From an uncultured Lachnospiraceae bacterium (GTDB lineage Bacteria > Bacillota > Clostridia > Lachnospirales > Lachnospiraceae): a stretch of DNA of 17,456 nt. Shown piece by piece: positions 6,775 through 13,585 of this stretch. Within the stretch, counting starts at the first letter, position 1; every line of letters begins with the position of its first letter. Made by a program: the position numbers and the translations under genes. The notes beneath the pieces were generated by a model. It was not told the DNA's origin and did not search any database. It worked only from the letters and a program-made list of their open reading frames with translations. Where the stretch lies: contig CAMALN010000010.1 of NCBI GenBank assembly GCA_945836565.1, positions 1 to 17,456 on the forward strand, written 5' to 3'.

Positions 6775-8325
6775 ATGGGTAAATATATAAACAAAAACAA
6801 GCACTACAAAAAAGCCTGCGCACTTGTCGGAGCTTTAATGTTATTGATAACGCTTATACAGATTCCGTTCTTGCCGGTAAAGGCGGACGAAGCCTCAGAA
6901 CCGATTTTAACCTACACTTCACACGTCCAGAGTCTGGGCTGGCTCAACAAATCAAGCTCAGGATATGAAAATGGTACAACGGGACAATCAAAGAGAATGG
7001 AAGCATTAGTCATTTCACTCGAGCTTAATGGCGCAAAGGCTTATGACGGAGCCGATTTGTACGGAAGTATTATCTGCACTCCTCACGTGCAAGGCACCGG
7101 CTGGATGGAGCCTGTCGAATTCACAACCGGACAGTCTATATTTGACGCAGTTTCATCCGGTATATACGCCGGCACTACAGGTCAGTCAAAGCGATTGGAA
7201 GCATTCACCTTAAAGCTTACTGGAAATATCGCCAATGAATACGACATCCTGTACAGAGTTCATGTTCAGGGTATAGGCTGGATGGGCTGGAAGCTGAATG
7301 GTGACACAGCAGGCACCGTAGGCAAATCCTTAAGAATTGAGGCGGTGCAGATCAAATTAAGAAAGAAAAATCATAATTCTCCTAAACTTGTATATCAGGT
7401 ATACGCACAGGGTAATGGTTGGATGAACGAAGTAAGCTCGTCAGAATATGATATCTCATCTTCGACCATTGCAGGTACACAAGGTGAAAGCAAAAGGCTT
7501 GAAGCTGTAAAAATCAGCCTTAATTCCGACATACCCGGAAATGTAGAATACAACACCCACTGTCAAAGCTACGGCTGGCTGAATACAGTATCAAACGGAC
7601 AAATATCAGGAACGCAAAACGAAGGAAAACAGCTTGAAGCAATTCAGATAAAGCTCACCGGTGAAATATCCAATTACTACGATATATATTACAGAGCCCA
7701 CGTTCAGGGTATAGGCTGGATGGGTTGGGCAAAAAATGGCGAAAATGCCGGTACAAGCGGTGGCGGTCGTCGTATGGAGGCTATACAGCTTGTATTGGTG
7801 CCAAAGGGAGATGATACCCTGGACAGATCAATACTTCCTTACAGGGTTATCGAGGACTTCTCACATATACCCGGCGATTTTGTTATAAAAGTCAACAAGC
7901 AGTGCAATACAATCACTGTTTATAAGGGAGATACTCCTTGCAAGGCTATGGTATGCTCAACAGGCGCAGGAACACCGCTTGGAACCTTTAATACAAGCGA
8001 TAAATACAGATGGCGAAACCTTTTCTTCAACAGCTGGGGACAATACTGCACCAGAATTACCGGGCATATCCTGTTTCACTCCGTTCCATACTATTCTCAG
8101 AACAACAGGGATTTGGAGACAGAAGAATTCAATAAGCTTGGTACCGAAGCCTCTGCCGGATGTATCAGACTACAGTTTATAGATGCAAAATGGATATATG
8201 ATAACTGTCCTTCCGGCACTACGGTAATCATCTACAACGATTCTAATCCGGGACCTCTCGGAAAGCCAACAGCACCTAAAATACCGGCCAATCAGACCTG
8301 GGACCCGACCGATACAGAGCTTTAA
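6775..8325 (+). CDS. Secreted L,D-transpeptidase with six ChW repeats
   Basis: This 516-residue exported cell-wall enzyme has a basic N-terminus, a hydrophobic core (about 14-33) and a signal peptidase site after VKA (residue 37). Six clostridial hydrophobic-W repeats follow over residues about 47-342. Each has a (V/A/C)Q-x2-GW core (Trp at about 56, 110, 169, 216, 268, 315) and a G-x-(S/R)-(K/R)-x-(L/M/I)EA element about 15-30 residues later. A YkuD domain covers about 368-487, with the active-site signature H(435)SVPYY and S(460)AGC(463)IRL; Cys463 is the nucleophile and Arg465 is conserved. YkuD enzymes make 3-3 cross-links in peptidoglycan or attach proteins to it. ChW repeats probably bind wall polymer or substrate. 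A short Pro-rich tail ends the protein. AGGAG lies 7 nt before the ATG. The gene is divergent from the acyltransferase operon and followed, without a visible terminator, by tRNA-Thr. Confidence 0.93.
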   Translation: MGKYINKNKHYKKACALVGALMLLITLIQIPFLPVKADEASEPILTYTSHVQSLGWLNKSSSGYENGTTGQSKRMEALVISLELNGAKAYDGADLYGSIICTPHVQGTGWMEPVEFTTGQSIFDAVSSGIYAGTTGQSKRLEAFTLKLTGNIANEYDILYRVHVQGIGWMGWKLNGDTAGTVGKSLRIEAVQIKLRKKNHNSPKLVYQVYAQGNGWMNEVSSSEYDISSSTIAGTQGESKRLEAVKISLNSDIPGNVEYNTHCQSYGWLNTVSNGQISGTQNEGKQLEAIQIKLTGEISNYYDIYYRAHVQGIGWMGWAKNGENAGTSGGGRRMEAIQLVLVPKGDDTLDRSILPYRVIEDFSHIPGDFVIKVNKQCNTITVYKGDTPCKAMVCSTGAGTPLGTFNTSDKYRWRNLFFNSWGQYCTRITGHILFHSVPYYSQNNRDLETEEFNKLGTEASAGCIRLQFIDAKWIYDNCPSGTTVIIYNDSNPGPLGKPTAPKIPANQTWDPTDTEL

Positions 8326-8348
8326 AATGCATACGCTGATTATTTCAC

Positions 8349-8377
8349 TTTACTTTAACACTATTATTGTGTATAAT
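8349..8377 (+). promoter_or_regulatory. Promoter of tRNA-Thr
   Basis: TTTACT (8349-8354) and a perfect TATAAT (8372-8377) are separated by 17 bp. The -10 is 34 nt upstream of the mature tRNA 5' end. Confidence 0.7.
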
Positions 8378-8411
8378 CTCGTTTGGATATTTTCATCCGA
8401 ATATTATCCGC

Positions 8412-8484
8412 GCTACTGTGGCTCAGTCGGTAGAGCAGCTGATTCGTAATCAGCAGGTCGTCGGTTCGATCCCGATCAGTAGCT
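8412..8484 (+). tRNA. tRNA-Thr (anticodon CGT)
   Basis: A 73-nt cloverleaf can be folded by eye. The acceptor stem is GCTACTG/CAGTAGC, seven perfect pairs. The D arm is GCTC...GAGC with an AGTCGGTA loop. The anticodon stem is GCTGA/TCAGC with a 7-nt loop TTCGTAA, placing CGT at 34-36, which reads ACG (Thr). The T arm is GTCGG/CCGAT with loop TTCGATC and one G-T pair. The discriminator base is T, and the 3' CCA is not encoded, so it must be added by the CCA-adding enzyme. It is a lone tRNA with its own promoter, and the large hairpin at 8530-8600 probably ends its transcript. Confidence 0.95.
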
Positions 8485-8529
8485 TATATGTAAAATAGCG
8501 GTTATGGTGGTCAGTATGCTTACCAGTAC

Positions 8530-8600
8530 GCCGGTTAAAAAAATAAACAGAAAATGCGCCTTTAAAGATGTCGCTTTTTCTGTTTATTTTTTTGTCCGGC
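8530..8600. terminator. Very long inverted repeat, probable bidirectional terminator
   Basis: This is an imperfect palindrome with arms of about 29 nt. From the outside in, it has GCCGG/CCGGC (8530-8534 with 8596-8600), a T/T mismatch and a G-T pair, then 18 perfect pairs made of A7-T-AAA-CAG-AAAA against its complement. A T/T mismatch and GCG/CGC (8556-8558 with 8572-8574) close a 13-nt loop (8559-8571). Runs of seven A and seven T inside the stem give a U-tract after the inner stem in both directions. It lies between the tRNA (plus) and the phosphate operon (minus, ending at 8752) and probably ends both. A short MITE-like element is the alternative. The 8485-8529 stretch before it holds no other feature I recognise. 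Confidence 0.6.
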
Positions 8601-8751
8601 TGATAATTGGATTACATATAATACACTATCGTTTTTATTTTGTTTTCGCTATACTATCTGATATCGCCGCTATTTAATAATTGTTATTTTTATTACTACT
8701 CGCTATTTTATAATATTCTATCGTTAATATTCGATATATTTTATTTTCTAT
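8601..8751. other. AT-rich intergenic spacer with nothing recognisable
   Basis: About 150 bp of strongly AT-rich sequence between the large inverted repeat and the stop of the HAD gene. The only pattern seen is three scattered copies of CGCTAT (8647, 8668, 8701) and a repeated TAATATTC. No open reading frame with a ribosome binding site, promoter or RNA fold stands out. Confidence 0.6.
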
Positions 8752-9378
8752 TTACTCAATTATGTCAATTAGCTCTCTTATGTCTTCTATCTTCGCGTCA
8801 TATCTATCCACAGCTCCGAAGCCGTATGCGGCATATATGAATTTGGCTCCTGCATAATATGTGCTGTCACAGTCTCCCTGTATGTCACCCACATATGCTG
8901 CATCCTCTACATTATTCTCTTCCATGATAAGCTTGATATTATCACCCTTAGGAAGCTCATTATCGCCCCAGCATTTGATGTCAGTAAAGTATTTTCCAAA
9001 ATCATAATGCTCCAGAAATGCTTCTATATAACCCGACTGGCAATTGCTTACGATAAAAAGTCTGTGATTCTTCGAAAGCTCCGACAGGGTTTCCTCAAGT
9101 CCGTCAAACAGGCTTCCGCCATGCTCTAAGAGATATTCATTCTCATATGCACCGCACTCATCCATAATCTCCATCTGTCTCGTAAGAGATACTGTCGGAA
9201 AGAAACGTGCCGCTATCTCATCCATCGGAAGTCCCATTACTCTTCGTATATCTTCACCTGTCAGTACAATATCCACATCCTCCTGCTCTGCGATAATCTC
9301 ATTCCATGAAGCAGCTACATTATCTGAGCTGTCCCATAATGTTCCATCCATGTCAAATATCAAGCTTTCTACTTTCAT
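8752..9378 (-). CDS. HAD family phosphatase (phosphoglycolate phosphatase-like)
   Basis: This 208-residue cytoplasmic haloacid-dehalogenase hydrolase has all four motifs. Motif I is FDMDGTLWDS with nucleophile Asp9 and acid/base Asp11. Motif II is SNC (Ser111). Motif III is Lys144 in LPKGDN. Motif IV is VGDIQGDCDS with Asp165 and Asp169 for Mg2+. A helical cap lies between motifs I and II (about 18-90), the C1 arrangement of phosphoglycolate phosphatase and beta-phosphoglucomutase relatives. Length is normal. The start at 9378 is preferred because GGAGG lies 5 nt upstream; an ATG four codons earlier would put that site inside the gene. It begins 24 nt after the histidine kinase gene and is probably the last gene of the phosphate operon. 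It may release Pi from small phosphoesters when phosphate is short, but the substrate cannot be told. Confidence 0.88.
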   Translation of the reverse strand: MKVESLIFDMDGTLWDSSDNVAASWNEIIAEQEDVDIVLTGEDIRRVMGLPMDEIAARFFPTVSLTRQMEIMDECGAYENEYLLEHGGSLFDGLEETLSELSKNHRLFIVSNCQSGYIEAFLEHYDFGKYFTDIKCWGDNELPKGDNIKLIMEENNVEDAAYVGDIQGDCDSTYYAGAKFIYAAYGFGAVDRYDAKIEDIRELIDIIE

Positions 9379-9402
9379 AATGTCCTCCATTTACCACGGG
9401 TA

Positions 9403-10728
9403 TTAAAACCATATTTTAATTATTGTCCCTTTGCCCAATTCGCTATCCAGTTCAAGTCGTGCATCATGTAATTCGACAATATGCTTCACTATGGCAAGTC
9501 CAAGTCCTGTTCCGCCGGTCTCTCTCGAACGGCTTTTGTCCACACGGTAGAACCTCTCAAACACTCTTTCCTGATCTTCCTTGGATATACCGATGCCATC
9601 ATCCTCTACGCAAAGCAATTTCTCTCCATTGACAGTTCCCACGCACACTCGTACATTTCCGCCTTCATTATTGTAGCGTATCGCATTTTGTACCAGATTG
9701 TCAATAATCTCCCTTATCATATCCTTGCTTCCCATCAGCTTACAGCTTTCTCCACTAAGTGAAACGTGGATATTCTTCTTCATCGCCGTTACCTTGAGGG
9801 TTTCAACAGCCTCTGCTGCCACATCATATATATCCAGTTCCTCAAACCTTGGTTTTGTCCCACTTTGGTCAAGCTCAGAAAGCTTGATTATATCATCTAT
9901 CAGGGTCAGTAGTCTGTCTGAATTCTTCCTTATCTCTTTTATAAAATGCTCCTGTCTCTCTTCATCTACCATCTTGTTCTCGATAAGCTCAGCATATCCC
10001 GATATAGCCGTGAGCGGGGTTTTTAATTCATGTGATACATTTGCGGTAAAATCCTGTCTCACTCTGGCCGCTGACAGTATATCAGCATGCTGCTTACGAA
10101 TCATATTCGCAAAGGGCATAAGCTCCTTATACGGCGGTTCCTTAGACGTATCCTCTATCGAAGATGCCATCGCCTCGATAGGCGTTATAAGCTGTTTGGT
10201 AAGCATATGTGATAACAATGCACACACTATAAGTATAAGCAGAATTATGCATAATATCATAGGCATAGCCTTAAAAAACATAGTTTGTATATTTTCGGCA
10301 TCCAAAGCAACACGGAGCACTGTTCCATCTTCCAATAACAAGGCATAATAGAACGTGTTCATATTCTGAGTATCTGACTTTCTTACCGTCTCCCCCTCTC
10401 CATCATTAAGAGCCTCACAGACCTCCGGTCTGTCAGCGTGGTTGGGAAGAGTTTTCGCCTCATATTCATTGTCATACAGCACTGTTCCATCGCTGTCTAT
10501 CCACGTTATTCTAAGCTCCTCGTCTCCCGATTTTATGTCAACTTTGGCGTCATTATTATCATTCTTCGCAAAATAATGTGTATCCCTTAACAGCTGTGCG
10601 CTGGTCACGAGGTCATTCTTAACCTGCTTGACAAACAGGCTGTAATATATAACGGTAACACAAATCGTTGTTGTCAGTATACCAAGTATCGCTATGGCTA
10701 GTAATCTGATATTAATCTTCTGCTTCAT
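9403..10728 (-). CDS. phoR: Sensor histidine kinase, PhoR-like
   Basis: This 441-residue membrane kinase has a first transmembrane helix at about 9-31, an extracytoplasmic sensor region of about 115 residues (33-150) and a second helix at about 152-174. A short HAMP-like segment and a DHp domain follow, with phospho-acceptor His233 in FTANVSHELKTPL. The ATPase domain has the N box (NLVQNAIRY, 344-352), G1 DDGIG (376-380), F box FERFYR and G2 GGTGLGL (405-411). It should phosphorylate the regulator encoded just upstream. The ATG overlaps that gene's TGA (ATGA), so translation is coupled and no separate strong ribosome site is needed. Unlike Bacillus PhoR, I see no cytoplasmic PAS domain between HAMP and DHp. 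The phosphate-sensing role is inferred from the operon, so the symbol is tentative. Confidence 0.88.
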   Translation of the reverse strand: MKQKINIRLLAIAILGILTTTICVTVIYYSLFVKQVKNDLVTSAQLLRDTHYFAKNDNNDAKVDIKSGDEELRITWIDSDGTVLYDNEYEAKTLPNHADRPEVCEALNDGEGETVRKSDTQNMNTFYYALLLEDGTVLRVALDAENIQTMFFKAMPMILCIILLILIVCALLSHMLTKQLITPIEAMASSIEDTSKEPPYKELMPFANMIRKQHADILSAARVRQDFTANVSHELKTPLTAISGYAELIENKMVDEERQEHFIKEIRKNSDRLLTLIDDIIKLSELDQSGTKPRFEELDIYDVAAEAVETLKVTAMKKNIHVSLSGESCKLMGSKDMIREIIDNLVQNAIRYNNEGGNVRVCVGTVNGEKLLCVEDDGIGISKEDQERVFERFYRVDKSRSRETGGTGLGLAIVKHIVELHDARLELDSELGKGTIIKIWF

Positions 10729-11393
10729 TCAATCACATACCCCACACTTCTAATGGTTCTTATCCTGCCACCATAATCACCAAGCTTCTGACGAAGAGTT
10801 TTTATATGCATGTCTAACGTTCTGGATTCACCTTCAAAATCTATTCCCCATACATACTCCATAATCCTGTCTCTTTCAAGAACTATATTTTTATTCTTCA
10901 TAAGAAATCTGAGCAGTTCATATTCCTTGTATGTAAGCTCTATCTGTCTTCCGTCAACTGTTGTCTCTCTTTTTTCATCATTCAGTACAAGACCGTCTAA
11001 CGAGAGTATCTTCTCCTCAACAGGCTCGCTCCTTCTAAGCAGAGCCTTCACGCGTGATATAAGCTCCATTACCGAGAATGGTTTTTTGATATAATCATCC
11101 GCTCCGTCATCAAGCCCCTTTATCAGGTCTAGCTCAGTTGTCTTGGCAGTGACCATTATAACCGGAAGATGCTTTGTATCTACTCTCTGTCTAAGTCTTT
11201 TAACTATCTCATTTCCATTTTGATCCGGCAGCATAACATCAAGCAAAACTAGATCAGGTATAACATCTTCAAGCCTGTTATAAAAATCCTTTGCACAGGC
11301 AAAGCCCATCGTCTTATGACCTGCATTTTTAAGAGCATATTCTTCTATCTCTCTTATACTGTCATCATCTTCTACAATATATATCAGTGACAT
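10725..11393 (-). CDS. phoB: OmpR/PhoB-family response regulator, PhoP/PhoB-like
   Basis: This 222-residue DNA-binding regulator has a receiver domain at about 1-118, with acidic pocket Glu8/Asp9/Asp10, phospho-acceptor Asp52 in LVLLDVMLPD, Thr82 and Lys104 (KKPF). A winged-helix Trans_reg_C domain covers about 128-222, with a typical ending of TLRQKLGDYGGRIRTIRSVGYVIE-type order. Length is normal for the family. The start has AGGAG 7 nt upstream, and that site overlaps the last codons of the Na/Pi transporter gene, which ends 4 nt before this ATG. The partner kinase follows with a 4-nt overlap. Being encoded between a phosphate transporter and a PhoR-like kinase, and downstream of TTTACA repeats that resemble PhoP boxes, makes phosphate control the best guess. 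The name phoB/phoP rests on context. Confidence 0.9.
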   Translation of the reverse strand: MSLIYIVEDDDSIREIEEYALKNAGHKTMGFACAKDFYNRLEDVIPDLVLLDVMLPDQNGNEIVKRLRQRVDTKHLPVIMVTAKTTELDLIKGLDDGADDYIKKPFSVMELISRVKALLRRSEPVEEKILSLDGLVLNDEKRETTVDGRQIELTYKEYELLRFLMKNKNIVLERDRIMEYVWGIDFEGESRTLDMHIKTLRQKLGDYGGRIRTIRSVGYVIE

Positions 11394-11397
11394 ATGC

Positions 11398-13437
11398 TCA
11401 CTCCTTTCTCTTTTTATTATCGTTACTCTTTTTGCTTGACTTTTTTGTATCTGTTTTTTTCACATCTGACTTCTTGTTCTCTGAGTTATTGTTATCAGAT
11501 TTCTTATCCTCTTTTTTCTTTAGAGCTTTTTTCTTCTCATTCGTGGTTTTCTCATTTTCACTTGTATCTTTTTTCTTATTTTTATTTTTCTTTACCTCAT
11601 CCTTCTTGGTATCGGTATTCTTTAAGTCCGTCTTCCTAACATCATATTTCTTGTCCTCCGCCGGAAGCTCATATAGCTTCTCCAGCCTCTCACACTCTCT
11701 ATAATACAACGAACCCTCTTCCTTGTTAAGTCTTTCCACATACGCATGAGTATCATATTCATCATCATGTATCTGTACCATGGCTATCGCAATGTTAGAG
11801 CAATGGTCGGATATTCTCTCAAGGATAGTAAGTACATCCTCAAGCACAAGCCCTAACTCTATGGTACACCTTCCCTTTCTAAGACGCTTTACATGTCTGT
11901 TTTTTATCTTCTTGGTTAGTCTGTCAATCACCTCCTCCATCGGCTCGATATAAACTGCCTCGTCAGTATTTTCTTCAACGAATACCCTGACTGATTTTGC
12001 CACAATATCCCTGACCGCACCAATCATAACAGCAAGCTCCTCCCTTGCCATATCAGAAAAGTTAAGCTCCTTATCCCTTATGGTAAGTGCCGACTCCTGC
12101 AGATTTATAGCATGATCCGATATACGCTCAAGGTCATTGATAGAATGAAGCAGCACCGACATAGTCTGTGAATCTCTCTTAGACAGATTTCTGCTTGAAA
12201 GCTTAACTAAGTATGAGCCTATCACATCCTCATACTCATCTACCCTTTGTTCATAATACACCACTCTTTGCGCATTTTCCTCATTATATTCCGTAAGAAG
12301 GTCAAGTGCCATATTTGCAGCCAGCTTTACCTCCTCTGCCATCTTTCTTGTTGCCTGTCTGCATATCTCCATAGCAAATGCCGGCGTATCCAGGAATCTC
12401 TCATCAAGCATAACAACCTTTTCCCCGGCTTCTGTGGCAGAGCCGGTTTTTTCCTCGCCCTTATCACGGATAGTAAGCTCCGAGAGCTTTACAAGGAAGC
12501 CTGAAAACGGATAAAAAAGCACCACACACGCAAGGTTGAAAAGGCTGTGAATAACAGCTATTCCAACTACACTTGCCGGTTCACTCATAAATTCAAAACG
12601 GAATATGCCATTTAACAGATAGAACACAGCCATGAAAACAATTGTTCCGATAAGATTAAAATACAGATGCACCATCGATGCACGCTTTGCATTCTTCTTT
12701 GCACCCACAGATGAAATAATCGACGTGACACAGGTACCTATATTTTGTCCCATTATGATAGGAATCGCACTTGCATAGCTCACAACACCGGTCAGGCAAA
12801 GAGCCTGAAGTATACCTACAGATGCTGATGAACTCTGTATTACTGCGGTGAGAAGCATACCTGCCAGCATACCGAGAACAGGCATCGAAAAAGCCGTCAG
12901 TATGCTTGTAAAATGTTCATTTTCCGCAAGTGGCGCAACGGCTCCGCTCATAGTTTCCATACCAAACATAAGTATGGCGAAGCCAACCAGTATATTTCCT
13001 ATATCTCTTCTCTGCTCCGTCTCATCGCTCGTCATACAGAATACTATACCTATTGCCGCAAGTATAGGCGCAAAGGACGACGGCTTTAACAGCTTAACCC
13101 ACACCGCATCACCTGAGATTCCTGTCAATGAAAGCATCCATGAGGTAATTGTGGTTCCTACATTTGCACCCATAATTACGCCAACAGCCTGAGACAGACT
13201 CATAATTCCGGAATTGACGAAACCAACTACCATAACAGTAGTAGCCGATGATGACTGTATCACCGCAGTAACACCCGCGCCAAGCAGTACAGCCAAAAGC
13301 TTCTTAGAAGTAAGACGCTCCAGTATCCGCTCCAGCCTTCCGCCTGCCATCTTCTCCAGACCATCTCCCATGGCATTCATACCATACAGGAACAACGCCA
13401 GTCCTCCCAGCATTGTCAATAAACTAAAAATATCCAT
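11398..13437 (-). CDS. Na+/phosphate cotransporter with PhoU domain and Lys-rich C-terminal tail
   Basis: This 679-residue membrane transporter is of the bacterial NptA/YjbB type (PF02690). Two homologous membrane halves carry the diagnostic QSSSATT (61-67) and QSSSASV (201-207) motifs within about eight to nine hydrophobic segments over residues 1-317. A cytoplasmic PhoU-like helical domain follows at about 345-565, with two ERISDH elements (437-442 and 540-545). The family imports phosphate with sodium, or in some members exports it. From about residue 597 to the end there is an added hydrophilic tail with about 30 Lys in the last 79 residues, poor in hydrophobics, with repeated DV(R/K)KTD...TKK units. 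That is not part of the usual family layout. The start has GAGG 8 nt upstream. It is the first gene of the operon and is preceded by the TTTACA array at 13492-13550. Confidence 0.92.
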   Translation of the reverse strand: MDIFSLLTMLGGLALFLYGMNAMGDGLEKMAGGRLERILERLTSKKLLAVLLGAGVTAVIQSSSATTVMVVGFVNSGIMSLSQAVGVIMGANVGTTITSWMLSLTGISGDAVWVKLLKPSSFAPILAAIGIVFCMTSDETEQRRDIGNILVGFAILMFGMETMSGAVAPLAENEHFTSILTAFSMPVLGMLAGMLLTAVIQSSSASVGILQALCLTGVVSYASAIPIIMGQNIGTCVTSIISSVGAKKNAKRASMVHLYFNLIGTIVFMAVFYLLNGIFRFEFMSEPASVVGIAVIHSLFNLACVVLFYPFSGFLVKLSELTIRDKGEEKTGSATEAGEKVVMLDERFLDTPAFAMEICRQATRKMAEEVKLAANMALDLLTEYNEENAQRVVYYEQRVDEYEDVIGSYLVKLSSRNLSKRDSQTMSVLLHSINDLERISDHAINLQESALTIRDKELNFSDMAREELAVMIGAVRDIVAKSVRVFVEENTDEAVYIEPMEEVIDRLTKKIKNRHVKRLRKGRCTIELGLVLEDVLTILERISDHCSNIAIAMVQIHDDEYDTHAYVERLNKEEGSLYYRECERLEKLYELPAEDKKYDVRKTDLKNTDTKKDEVKKNKNKKKDTSENEKTTNEKKKALKKKEDKKSDNNNSENKKSDVKKTDTKKSSKKSNDNKKRKE

Positions 13438-13491
13438 AGATTAAACCTCTCATTCATAACAATTTCATCCTTGCTAATGTTATGATTGATA

Positions 13492-13550
13492 TGTAAAATC
13501 TACGGACATCTCTATGTAAAATCTATGTAAATTTTTTACATTACTTTACA
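13492..13550 (-). promoter_or_regulatory. TTTACA array: probable PhoP/PhoB-type operator of the phosphate operon
   Basis: On the minus strand, TTTACA occurs at 13526-13531, 13515-13520 and 13492-13497. The first two are part of a direct repeat TTTACATAGA at 11-bp spacing, and the third is 23 bp (about two turns) further toward the gene. TTTACA fits the Bacillus PhoP half-site TT(A/C/T)A(C/T)A, whose known repeats are also spaced by about 5 nt. Two more TTTACA copies lie on the plus strand at 13535-13540 and 13545-13550. They make a 17-nt palindrome with the nearest opposite copy (ATGTAAA-TTT-TTTACAT, 13525-13541). The array ends 54 nt before the transporter start. No consensus -35 is seen; TAACAT (13477-13482, minus strand) is a weak -10 candidate, which would suit an activator-dependent promoter. 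Confidence 0.55.
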
Positions 13551-13585
13551 AGCACTATATATTCAAGAAATATTATTCCCCTATA

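Noticed and set aside
8412..8600. tRNA-Thr as an integration site for a mobile element
   Set aside because: No integrase gene and no repeat of the tRNA 3' end is seen downstream. The flanking genes look like ordinary chromosome.
8640..8751. CGCTAT copies and a small open frame in the spacer after the large inverted repeat
   Set aside because: The copies are irregularly spaced in very AT-rich DNA, and the frame has no ribosome binding site and runs into the antisense of the HAD gene.
9698..10348. Plus-strand frame of 216 codons, Ser/Ile-rich
   Set aside because: It is antisense to the histidine kinase, whose H, N, G1, F and G2 boxes are all intact. Composition is that of a shadow frame.
11387..11704. 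Plus-strand reading frames rich in Phe, Leu and Ser that look like membrane proteins
   Set aside because: They are the reverse complement of the Lys-rich tail of the Na/Pi transporter (AAA/AAG become TTT/CTT). They have no ribosome binding site of their own.
13492..13550. Short regular repeats considered as a CRISPR remnant
   Set aside because: The unit is 6-10 bp with 4-5 bp spacers, far too short for CRISPR, there are no cas genes, and the position just ahead of an operon fits an operator.
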